A stretch of 64,000 nt of DNA from Parasponia andersonii (lineage: Eukaryota > Streptophyta > Magnoliopsida > Rosales > Cannabaceae), in NCBI GenBank assembly GCA_002914805.1, contig JXTB01000538.1:167418-231417 (forward strand). The letters run 5' to 3'. Below the pieces are notes generated by a model. That model did no database searches, had not been told where the DNA came from, and worked only from the letters and a program-made list of their open reading frames with translations. Numbering within the stretch: position 1 is the stretch's first letter; every line of letters begins with the position of its first letter. The translations under genes were made by a program, and so were the position numbers. This document shows positions 25,527 through 37,200 of the stretch, piece by piece.

Positions 25527-26760
25527 TTCCTAGGAAGTACTAAACAAAATGTTACAAGTTGAATTTTGTGTAAATGCTTTGTCAATGACACATTGTAAAG
25601 AACTTATCTGGGGCGTTGAACATTCGCTTCCCATTTTTTAGGCCTTAAGGTTTTGTATGACTTCCTTTATTTTTCTTTACATGGATAATTTTAGGGATTT
25701 CCAATCCGATCAGCACTAAAGATGTAGAATCATGTGACACTACGTCAAAATAATGAGCTCCTGTAAAAGAAGAAAATCAAATTAATAAAAAAGAGTTGTA
25801 TAACAGTTTGTATTGAGCCAAGAATAGTCTCCTGACGGGAATTATTCGTGGAGTGTATTCAACATATACCCGTGCCAACACCATGGGCGCTCTCTCTCTT
25901 TACATACCAGCCGAAAGGAAAAAATCAAATAAAAGATTTGTTAGCAAGGTTTCTAGAACCAAATTCAATAGTTCGCCGCTTGGGTTGTAACACTAGTTTG
26001 TGCTCAACTGTACAAATGCCAAAACGAAGTTTGCTTGTCATGCTCGAGTGCCATTGAAACATAAATCACCCATTTTCCAAATTGTTCTTAAATTGTTCTT
26101 GATAAGATGAATGACAGATCAGAATAGAGGGTTATGTCTTGTTAAGATAAATGACAGATCAACTAGAGGGTCAGATGTGGCGCCCAAGAAAAGTGAATAT
26201 ATTAGGTAACACTTTCTGTAGTCTGCCTATAGGAAAAACGTAAGCCGAGTACGATATTACTCGTAATAACGGCTAGGCCTGCTGTTCTGTGTTCACTGTT
26301 GTACAATTTCGGACCTTATAGTAAGTAAATTGCATAATGTTGAATAAAACTTGTCATAGTGATCGAAATCATTAACCCACTTTGGCTTTATTTGTGTGAT
26401 TTTTTGCTTAATATTACTTGGTATTTTTCAACATTGTAAGTACTGGTTGCTAATTCTGTTTACGGAGGAGTAACTTTGATCCTTTTTAGCTTCCACACTG
26501 CTCTTTGACGGTTCGAACAATTACCATTCATGTTTCAACGCCTCCCAAGCTTTGGGGCTCGATCTGTCACTAAAGTGGTAACAGTAATTTCCCTCAAGTT
26601 TTCACACGTCAACAAAATAGAACCAAAATAATGTTTTCGCTTTCCTCTTCTTTTTATTGTAAATCACTGGTGTTTGCCAAAACCAATATTAGATTCGACA
26701 AAAGGAGACTGAAAAGGGGGCAAGACTAAGCACCACCCCAGCAAAACTTCTTAACTTTTA
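25527..26760. other. 3' flanks between convergent NUP214 and RHIP1
   Basis: This interval must hold the 3' UTRs of both genes. A candidate polyadenylation signal for NUP214 (AATTAATAAAAAAG) lies near 25780. A short direct repeat containing AATGACAGATCA occurs near 26109 and 26150. No coding region is supported. Confidence 0.6.
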
Positions 26761-29352
26761 TCACACGGGAACTCCCAACTCAGAGATCTTCAGTACCCGT
26801 TTGTTCAAATCAGCCCTCTGCCTTTTTAAATGCGACAATATAGAAGCGACCTGATGAAAAAAATGGAAGAGGGAAATGTTGGATACACCTTAAGAATCCA
26901 TGCACAGCTAGAGCGAAATTGATAAGAAAAAGAGAAAATGATCGACTTGCCTCAGCACGAAGTCTTAAAGCCTCCCTACCAGGGGTTTCCCGCAGGCCAT
27001 CCATTAAATCTATGCAATACGTAACATTAAGTGGATCATCATAGTGCAATATTTACATACTTTTAGCAGGGAAACAATGAAATGTCCCAAGTAGCAGTCA
27101 AAGACTACCCAAGAGGGACACGATGTTATTCTAGACAAAAGGAAAGGGGAAATGTTCAGATATAATACCTTCAGCCTGAGTTTCAACCCTGTAAACAGAT
27201 TTTGCAAGACCTTGAATTTGATTTCCAGCTTTCCTACATAAATAAGAAGGAATTGTCAGATATATAATTATAGGATATTAAAACAGGATAGCCAATAGCT
27301 GTAAGAATATTATGAGTTCTCAGGTCACATTTACGTTAGCTCAGTATAGCCATATTTCATATCTCTTTCAGCAAGAGCTGCCCTTTCAAGCAGTTTCCTG
27401 CTTTCATTTTTCATCACATCCACTGAAAGGCTTAAATCCTTTACACTCTTCTCAGCTCTAACAAATTGCGCCTACATAAAATTGTCAGAAGGGGACAACA
27501 GATAAAGATCCATGAATAAAGACATAAGAATCAAAACATTTAGCATATGAACCAAGTAGTTATAATTTAACAGCGCAATATATTTGTCCTGCTAGCTTGA
27601 TAATGGATTTTTATGCTAGCATGAAATCGATTGTCAAGTCCGCTTCCTCGAACTTAAGCTTTTACAGGTCATGGTAACTTAAAGACCACATTAGAACCTC
27701 GGTTGTTTCCTTCATATTGTATAACCCTAACTAACCAAAAATTTTGACGAAAATTTCACTCCTTTATGAGAAGTATTTTGGTTAAGTTATCATGGACAGC
27801 ATCAGCAATTTTTTTAGCATGCACAAATCACATAAATTTTTCTAGTCAGCAAACAGGCCTACAAATGGATTTATGGTCACTCAGGTTATGTATGATTGTT
27901 TGGAGAGAAGATAGGAAGGAAGGCGAGCTAGATAACCTGCGGAAGGAAAGGAGAGAGGACGGGGAGGACTTTTTCTTGTTTTATTTGGTATGTATGAATG
28001 GAATGAGGGAATCCATCCAATTCAGGAGAGATTAAAATTGGGCTCAGATTGAGAATTTGAAATTCTGGGTCTAATCCCTTCCCTCCCAAAATCCCTCCTA
28101 AAACCAGCTATCCTACCCCAAATTCGTTCATCGACTTCTCCCTCCTATCAAACACACTAATAACAGCTTTGAAATTTCAATTGTAAATAACATACCTCCT
28201 CACTCTGTAATCGCCCCAATGTATGACGAAATAAGAACCTTCTTGGCCCTGCCAAGTGTCAAGAACAAAAATATTTTAGGAATACGCCCAAACAAATCAA
28301 TAGCTTTGCCAAAAAAATGAAGTTGCAGGGACGAGCATGAAACAAAGGATGTGAAAAAACGTTATAGAAGGTTAAATTTTTAGTTAAGTATGATGCCTAA
28401 CACATAAACCCTAATAAAATAAGGTTCAAATAAAATGTTCAATCCAATGTTGAATGAGAGTGCACTACCAAGACCAATGTCTTCACATGAATGGCTTACC
28501 AATTTTCCCAACCTTATAGATCAAAGCAAGAATTTTACATATTAACCAAAATGCATGAAACGAACGCATTGAAATTTGTTAAAAGTATGATTATAGAGAA
28601 ACAATTAAATTACTGATATAGAGAAACAGATAAATTACTGAAGATCTAGTAAAAGCTAGAAGAATTGGATGAGATACTAACAGCAACGTACGTTCAGCTT
28701 AGACTAAAGACCATTTTTTTTCCCCCCAGCCAAATAAAAGCAAATGGATGGAACAAAATACCTCGCAAAAGAAGGAGGCCAGCAGCAACACCAACCCCAA
28801 TAGTGGCAACCGGGTGTTCCCTTGAAGTCTTCAACTCTTCTGCAAAAAGGAAATGAAAGACGTTATTCAAATGCAGAGAAAGACCCAATTGGCCAAATTC
28901 CCTTTAGATGCAAAAAAATGAAGCAAGCTAGCTAGCTTACTTTCAATGGTGTTGAAGAAAGTATCTTCATAAGCTGTGTAGTGGGATTTGGCATTAACTA
29001 GTAATTCCTGTTTGGTTTATCATCAATCAATCAATCAATCATGTCAATGAAATTGTAACCCAAAAAAAAGACTTGAAAAAAAAAAAAAAAGGGAAAAGTT
29101 GGGAGTGAAGAAACCCACCTGGAGGTTTCGGAAATGAGCGGAAGAGTTTTGGTGGAGAGAACGTGCGGAGCGAATAGCAGAGTCGGTGGAGCTGAGGACC
29201 GTACGCTGCAGATCCTCCGCCATTGATGCTATTGTTGCCGACGAAGAAGAAGACCCGTTATTGTTATTCTTCTTCTGCCCCGTCGGTTCTGATTCCGGTT
29301 CCGCCGCCGTTGGTATGCCATCGCCGGAGGATTCCGCTGCCGTCTCTGCCAT
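26761..29352 (-). CDS. RHIP1: RGS1-HXK1-interacting protein 1 homologue
   Basis: Eight exons on the minus strand: 29352-29119, 29007-28941, 28839-28762, 28248-28196, 27471-27335, 27233-27169, 27009-26951 and 26850-26761. They join in frame to 260 residues. The N-terminus is acidic and low-complexity ([12 protein letters not shown]..., a poly-Asn/poly-Ser stretch), followed by a conserved amphipathic part ([20 protein letters not shown]). One hydrophobic segment ([19 protein letters not shown], about residues 109-127) probably spans a membrane, and a coiled coil follows ([20 protein letters not shown]). The C-terminus is [15 protein letters not shown]. In Arabidopsis this protein binds the G-protein regulator RGS1 and hexokinase HXK1 in glucose sensing; the assignment is from remembered similarity and matching length. 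The last intron (26950-26851) has a GC donor (GAG|GCAAG). An in-frame upstream ATG at 29394 would add 14 residues. Confidence 0.85.
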
Positions 29353-29394
29353 TTTTCCTTCTTCTTTCCCTCTTGCTTTCTTGGGTTCTCTCAC

Positions 29395-31240
29395 TCAGTC
29401 CGACGCTTGTTTCATTCCTCTCAGGTCAGCATTGTTGACTACGGCCCATTTTCTATTATATGATACTATGGGCTGGCCCATGACCATCATACTACAAAGT
29501 CGGCCCGGCTCAAATCAGGCCCGTCCCAGCACACACGTTGGGAAAAGTCATAAATACCCAATTTTTATTTCGATGATACTAGATGTACTAAGAATCGTTA
29601 CCAAATTTTTAATACCAATACATATAACATATGAATTGACATTATTCAATTAGTATATTAGAACTTATCATAAATAAATTAATCATATTTATCAATTGAA
29701 TTGTGCCAGTTCATATGCCTGTATTAAAATTTTAGTATAAATTTTGGGATACCTACCATTATTGTTTTTATTTTTCTTTCACACATACCCTTTTTTACAT
29801 CTATTTTTGGAGAAATAAGGACAGCTAGTATTTTACACATAAAATATATACTACTAAAAATTACATAAAAAATTGACACACAATTCAAAATATATGTTGT
29901 AAGTCAGATTTATAATTAAAAATATAAACCATAGTAAATATTTACATTATAAATGTATACTATTTATATTTTACACATAAAATGTATATTTCACAGATAA
30001 ATGTGAAATATACCATAAATGTATACCATAAAAACAAATACTTTTGAAAGAAAAATTAAAAACGAGTATTTATGAAAATAAAGTATAAAAACAAGTATTG
30101 AGTGGGTGTAAATTTCCCCTACACATTTCGTATTGAGAGACTGGGCTACCAATCTAAACCTACTGTTTACTAAGTATAATTTTGTCATTTCAATCAATTT
30201 CCCTGATTTTAATGATATAATGAGGTCGAACTTCAAAAATAATTAAATTATAAGATTTTTGGTAATTAAAAAAAAATCAAATTCAAGAGTTTTTCCATAG
30301 TTAATAGAACACAGGAATTTCATGAAAAAAATTGAAATGCAAGGTTATTGTACTACATTTTTTCTTAAAAGTTAAAAGCTAAATGCCCTAATTTATAACC
30401 AACGCATAGACATTAAACTATAAAAAAACCGTCGCTAAGTCATAAATTAGTAATTATGGTGATTTACTAATTACAATTTTAAAAAGGGTCATTCACCCTA
30501 ATTTCATTTCTTTTCTTTTCTTCTGTTTTTTTTTTTTTTTTTTTTTAGCTTCCTTTTTATTCATAGTAATTTGAACAAAACTCTCGAATGTTTTGAGTTA
30601 TTCTAAAAATGTTTAAACTCATAAACTGGATTAAGTATGTTCCTAATTTGTTGGGTGAAAGTATGTTAGTGTTTGGAGAATGAAGTTTTTAGAATATGTG
30701 ATGAAATGTAGGTTACAAATCCTAAATGTACTTATAAAATCATAAGTGAAATTGATTTTGTCTAAAGAAAAAGAAAAAAAGAAAAGGTTGGCAAAAGATG
30801 TAAAGAAAACCAATATGAATGCAGCATATTAAGAGGAAAAAGGAAATAAGTGGGAGGAGAGAGTGGCAGAGGCAGGCAGGCAGGCATATAAAGAGAAATA
30901 AATGGGAATGTGAGAAGAATGAGAATGGAGAATGGAGAATGAGATGTTGTTTGTTTGTTGATGTTTGGTTTGGTTTGGTTTGGTTTATATATATGAAGTA
31001 TAAATAGGGATATATTATCCAGCTCTCACTTTTAACTGCTCCACTCCACAATTAACCCCAACCCCAACCCCAACCCAACAATGGCTGCTTTGGCCTTTTT
31101 CTCTCTCTCTTTCTTCTACTCGTAGCTTACATACATCACAATATATAATATAAGCAGAGGAAGAAGGAAGAAGGAAGAAGAAAGAAGAGAGTGTATATCT
31201 ATATCTATATCTATATCTATATATAGTTCATATTTGTTTG
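29395..31240. promoter_or_regulatory. divergent promoter interval, RHIP1 / AGTRAP-like
   Basis: About 1.85 kb between the two divergent starts. The centre (29560-30730) is very AT-rich without recognisable features. On the right side there are tandem TTTGG words near 30966, a CCCCAA run near 31052-31078 and a (TATATC)n tract at about 31195-31224 just before the AGTRAP-like start. A TATATATATGAAG near 30986 could be a core element. No gene is seen. Confidence 0.45.
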
Positions 31241-34200
31241 ATGATGCTTTGTGATTCACTCATCAGAGATCGAATTCAGCCATGGCTCCGTGATTACGAC
31301 AGCCTCCAATCATTCGCCGTTATTCTCCTTTACATTCAGGTCTCTTTCTTCTAATTTTCTCTCTCGCTCTCTCTATCTATATACACTTTTATTATTAGGG
31401 TTTTGAATTCAAATCTCTTGTCAATTTGTGCTTAGATTGCTTGTGCTTTGATCGGTTCTCTCGGAGCATTGTACAACGGTGTCTTGCTCATCAACCTCGC
31501 CATTGCTCTATTCGCTCTCGTCGCCATTGAAAGCAGCAGCCAATCCCTCGGCCGCACTTACGCCGTCCTCCTCCTCTGCTCCATCCTCCTTGATATCACC
31601 TGGTTCATTCTCTTCTCCCACGATATCTGGTAATTCAAATCACCCACCCACCCACCTTTTTCATCTTCATTTTTACTATTAAAAGTTGTTTTATTATTAT
31701 AAGCCGAGCTGAGCTGAGCTGGTACATACCATTGAATTGGTGATTGGTGATCTTAGCCAGCCACCGCCCCACACCAAAAATGCTTCATATCATTAATAAA
31801 AAATCAATCTCTTACTTAATTTAGGGCTCTACATGTCGGGGTGTAGTTAGTTGCTTAATTGTTTGTACGTTGTGGATGTAGTTCAGACTGCCCCAAACTG
31901 AGGCTTCATTCATTATGCTTTGTACCCTTTTTCTGGGATATAATCAATGCCCCTTTCACCTCTCATTAATGTTCTCTTTTCCATTCCATATACACACACT
32001 TCACTTCTTCTTAAAGCCATGTTATAAATTAGCTATCTCATATACACACACACACACACCTCCTGGCCTTTTTAATCGTTTTGTTTGTTAACATGTCTTA
32101 TGTTGTTATCTTTTTACAATGAAAAAAAAAAAAAGAAAGAAACTTGACTTTTCTACTTATGCTATGTATACTTAAGACCCCTGCTCTGCATACTATTCTG
32201 TCTTTCACACCCTTACTTTTACATAAACCTTCTCCCTCCTGTCTAATCTCTCATGTTAATTGTTAACGTGATGATGAAGCTCGTTCAGACACAATCAACC
32301 GGTTGCACTGTTTATGTTATTTTATTTTATTTCTTTCTTTCTTTCATTCTTCCTTTTTCTTTTTCCTCTATTTCATACCTATCTATTCAAGCTGTTTGTG
32401 GTGATCGAAGAGAAAGGATTCCTCTCTACTTTTTTACTTTCAAATTCATTTTTGGTGAACTTTAATCACTAAAGCAATGTATGCTTTTCTGCCCATTCTC
32501 ATCAGAAACCATGGCTTGACTGATACTTTGGGCCTTGCGTTAGTAGCTGTTCATTATTGGTGTTTTCAACAGGTCCGTTGCAGATATGGTCGACCACAAC
32601 TTGCAAACAAACCTTCTTCAGTCTGTTAGGATACAGATAAATTGAAAAAAAAAAAAAAAATGAATGTGTTGAGGCCTATGTCAAGTTATTCTGTCCCACA
32701 TAACTCATTCTTTGACCCATAAGAGACGCTTTTGGATATGCTTCCACCAGGTTCCGAAATGTGGAATGCTCAAATCAGGAACTTCTCTGTTGGTGCTAGG
32801 CATAATGAGGCTCTATCCCTTTTCCTTGGGAATTTACGATGTTCACTTGGATTTAAACCTAATCACCTAGTCCTTGCAGCAGTTCTCAAATCCTGTGCTG
32901 CCCTCTTTGCCATCAATTTAGGGGAGGCTCTTCATGGTTACACCTTCAAGCAAGGGTATATATCCTGCCAATCTATATCCAAAGCACTGCTTAACATGTA
33001 TGCTAAATTTGGCAAGCTTGACGATTGCAAAAAGCTATTTGGCCAAGTGAGCTACAAAGATCCTGTCATTTGGAACATTATTCTTTCTGGTTTTGCTGGG
33101 TCTCGAATGCATAGTAATGAGGTCATGAAGTTCTTCTGTGCAATGCATTTGGGTGGTGATGCTAAGCCCAACCCTATTACAATTGCTACAGTCTTGCCAG
33201 TCTGTGCTCGCTTAGGAGATTTGGAGGCAGGGAAAAGTTTGCATACTTATGTGATCAAATCTGGATTTGAAGCAAATAACCTCGTAGGCAATGCTCTTGT
33301 ATCTATGTACTCAAAATGTGGACTTGTTTACTACGATGCATATGCTACATTTAAAAGCATTAGTCAAAAAGATGTTGTTTCGTGGAATGCCATCATTGCA
33401 GGTTTTTCTGAGAATGGGTTTATTGAAGATGCTTTCAAATTGTTTAATTGGATGCTAAAAGGACCAACTAAGCCAAATAATGTAACCATTGCAACTATCT
33501 TGCCCGTCTATGCTTTTTTAGATAAAAACGTTGCTTTTCACTTTGGGAGAGAGATCCACTGTTATGTGCTCCGCCAAACTGAATTGGTAGAAGATGTTTT
33601 TGTTTGCAATTCTTTGGTAAGCTTCTATTTAAGACTTGGAAAAATGGAAGAAGCTGAATGCTTGTTCCAAAGGATGAAATCAAGAGATTTAATTTCATGG
33701 AATGCAATTATTGCTGGGTATGCATCAAATAGAGAATGGTTGAAAGCAGTGGATTTGTTTCGTAGGTTACTCTCCTTAGACACAATTCGGCCAGATTCGG
33801 TAACCCTTGTCAGCATTCTTCCTGCATGTGCACAGTTACAAAACATCCAGATTGGGAAAAGGATCCATGGATATATTTTTCGACATTTTGTCCTACTTGA
33901 TGACACATTATTAGAAAATGCCATGATCAGCTTCTATGCAAAATGCAACGATGTAATTGCGGCATACCAAATATTTTCGATGATGTCTAGGAGAGATTTG
34001 ATATCATGGAATTCCATGCTCGATGCCTTTGCAGAGAACAGATGTGATACTGAGTTTCTTAACCTATTACGAATGATGTGTTCAGAAGGAATGAGGCCAG
34101 ACTCCATTACCATTTTGGCTATAATTCGCTATTGTGTTAATGTTTCCAAAATAGAGAAGATAAAAGAATCTCATGGATATTCAATTAAGGCTGGTTATCT

Positions 34201-37200
34201 ACTAGGTGATATTCAGCCTAGTGTAGGAAATGCTATACTTGATGCATATGCTAAATGTGGTGACGTGGAGCATGCTTATAAGATTTTTCAGAGTTTATCA
34301 GACAAAAGAAATTTGGTATCATACAATTCAATGATTGCAGGTTATGTAAATTGTGGCTCACATGACAATGCTTATATGATATTTAATAAGATGTCTGAAA
34401 CAGATCTCACAACTTGGAATCTTATGGTTCGAGTTTATGCTGAAAATGATTGTCCTGGTCAAGCTCTTCATCTCTTCCATGAGTTACAAGCTCAAGGAAG
34501 GAGGCCTGATGCTATGTCTATTATGAGCCTAATTCCTGTATGTGCTCAAATGGCCTCAGTTCACCTTGTGAGGCAATGTCATGGACATGTTGTCAGGTCT
34601 TGTTTTGATGATGTTCGCATGACAGGAGCTCTGTTAGATGTCTATGCAAAATGTGGTGCCATTGAATCTGCTTATATGATATATCAGTCAAACCCCCAGA
34701 AGGATCTGGTCATGTTCACTGCTATGATTGGTGGGTTTGCAATGCATGGTATGGGAAAGGAGGCACTTAGTATCTTCTGTCATATGCTAGATATGGGTCT
34801 GAAGCCAGATCATGTTATCATTACTGCAGTTTTGTCTGCTTGCAGTCATGCTGGACTTGTAAGTGAAGGGTTGAAGATATTTTATTCAATAGAGGAGGTT
34901 CATGGGCTCAAACCCACCTTGGAACAATATGCCTGTGTGGTTGATCTACTTGCTCGAGGAGGCCAAATTGATGATGCATTCTATTTCGTGAACAACATGC
35001 CTATTGATGCAAATGCAAATATATGGGGAACACTGCTTGGTGCCTGCAGGGTCCATCATAAGGTGGAATTAGGGTGTATTGCGGCAGATCGCTTGTTTGA
35101 ACTTGAAGCTGATAATATAGGCAACTATGTTGTGATGTCAAACTTATATGCAGCAGAGGCTAGATGGGATGGGGTCATGGAGGTAAGAAGACTTATGAGG
35201 ACTAGAGATGTTAGAAAACCGGCTGGGTGCAGTTGGATTGAAATTGAGAGCACCAGGAATGCTTTTATAGCTGGAGATTTTTCTCACCCAGAAAGAAGCT
35301 TTATTTATAGCACACTAAGAACATTGGATCAACAAATAAAGAACCAGTTTAGCTATGACTTGGTAAATGTTTAAGAGTTATGGTTTTGGGACATGAGTAT
35401 AAGACTTTACTTGGGAAATGATTTTTCGACTTAACTGCTTAAAATTTATAAAAACTCGCTGTTTGGGCATGTAGGATTTAATTATCATCCCAGCTGACCT
35501 CACTCTATAGATAGGATATGAGTTGTGACAATTTGGAACTGTCCTATATAAAAATCACTTGTTATAACCTCTTTGTTCTCAGAATGTCAAGGCACACCCC
35601 ACAACTTTTGTTTTTGTTGTAAATCCATTTACTAGTTTTTCTTGAGGGTTTGAACCCATAAAAGGGAGAGGATTTTCTTGACTTAAGTCCACTTTTTGCT
35701 AGCAGAGTAGCAGGTTATTCTTAGACTTCTATTCACTAGTGATCTCTTGAACTTGTGTTTGCAAATGTCAGCTTCTGGAATGTCCTCTTTTCTTTTGATA
35801 TTTGGATTTTCTCTTCATTTTTTGATGATCATCTACAGAAGGTCTCTGCCCTGTGTTTTCAATTTTGTTAAGAATGTCTTGATTTTTTTTTCCTTGAAAA
35901 CCTATATAATTATACCATAAACACATTCAAGAAAACCTGGGAATTAAGTGCTTTTTGTTCTTCATTAGTACCATACTTGTTATCGTTATTATTGGTGATA
36001 GCAATTGCAATTTAGACCGGGTTTCCTTTAACTTCCTTCATCCTATTGGACACTGAGCATATGTATGAATGTCAAATTGTATATATATATTTTTTTCTCA
36101 TCTTGGCCACTGGTCATCTGTGTTGTCTTTGCAAAGTTGAATATGACTGGACTATACTTCCAGCCGATCATAAATCTTAGTAAAGCTATATCAGGAAGCC
36201 CTCACTGAAAGAACACAAGGATCAATGAAAGAAAGCATGTGCCTCCAGTATGGTGTACAACATACTTGCTTCCCCTCTAGCCTTGGCTACATTATATAGC
36301 TGCAAGTCACCAAATACTCAGTAAAGGCTTTTGGATGGATAGCTTCGGCAGAAAATTTTAAATGGCTGCATTATCTTTTGTCAAAATTTTTCATTTTTTT
36401 CTCTGCTGATTGTTAAAGATGATACTTTTTATCTTGGATATTAAGAATGTCAGTGTGAATACGCACTGCCATTCTGTTTATTTCTAGGGTATTCAGGTAT
36501 CATGTGTTAATATTTCTCCCTGATGCCTCCGTTATATTCATACATTCTAGTGAAAGTTATTGTTTTCTGAAATTTTTAGCGTTGTTTCATTGGATTTGTG
36601 ATGGACAGTTGCAGTGACCAATTTGTCACTACTTCAACTCATGTTTATACAAGGAAAGTTACGGTGACTAACTTGTCACAAGTAACAAAACTCTGAGTAG
36701 ATTGTCTTCATTATTTGTTTATTGACTAAAATTGATCATATTAAAGTACCCTTTTGCATTTTATACCCGGACCCACATATATTTATACACATATGTATTG
36801 TGTAAATTATATGGTACATATAGACACACACACACACACACACGTGTATTTCTATGTTCTCTATCAAGCCCCGTTTCTTGCTAACGTAGTCTTCCTCCAA
36901 GCACAATTTTTCTTTAGTTATTTACAGTTGTAAAAAGTGATTATAGTTGTAAACTATAAGTTTTTTATGAAAAAACATTTTTTGTATATGCAGGAACATT
37001 TCTTCTGAGAAATATGGAACATTTTTTATCTTCTCAGTGAAACTCACCCTGGCAATGCAAATCATTGGCTTCTCGGTGAGATTATCATCATCATTGTTAT
37101 GGATCCAGATCTACAGGTTGGGGGCTTCATATCTAGATGCTACAGCTCCAAGAGAAGCAGATTATGATTTAAGAAATAGTTTTTTGAGTCCTGCCACTCC

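Noticed and set aside
31050-31078. CCCCAA telomere-like run
   Set aside because: Only about four units and not the plant CCCTAAA sequence; a simple repeat in a promoter.
32253-32465. 70-codon hydrophobic ORF in AGTRAP-like intron 2
   Set aside because: Phe/Ser/Leu-rich translation of T-rich intron sequence, without similarity or splice support.
36822-36842. (CA)n tract
   Set aside because: Ordinary intronic microsatellite with no further interest.
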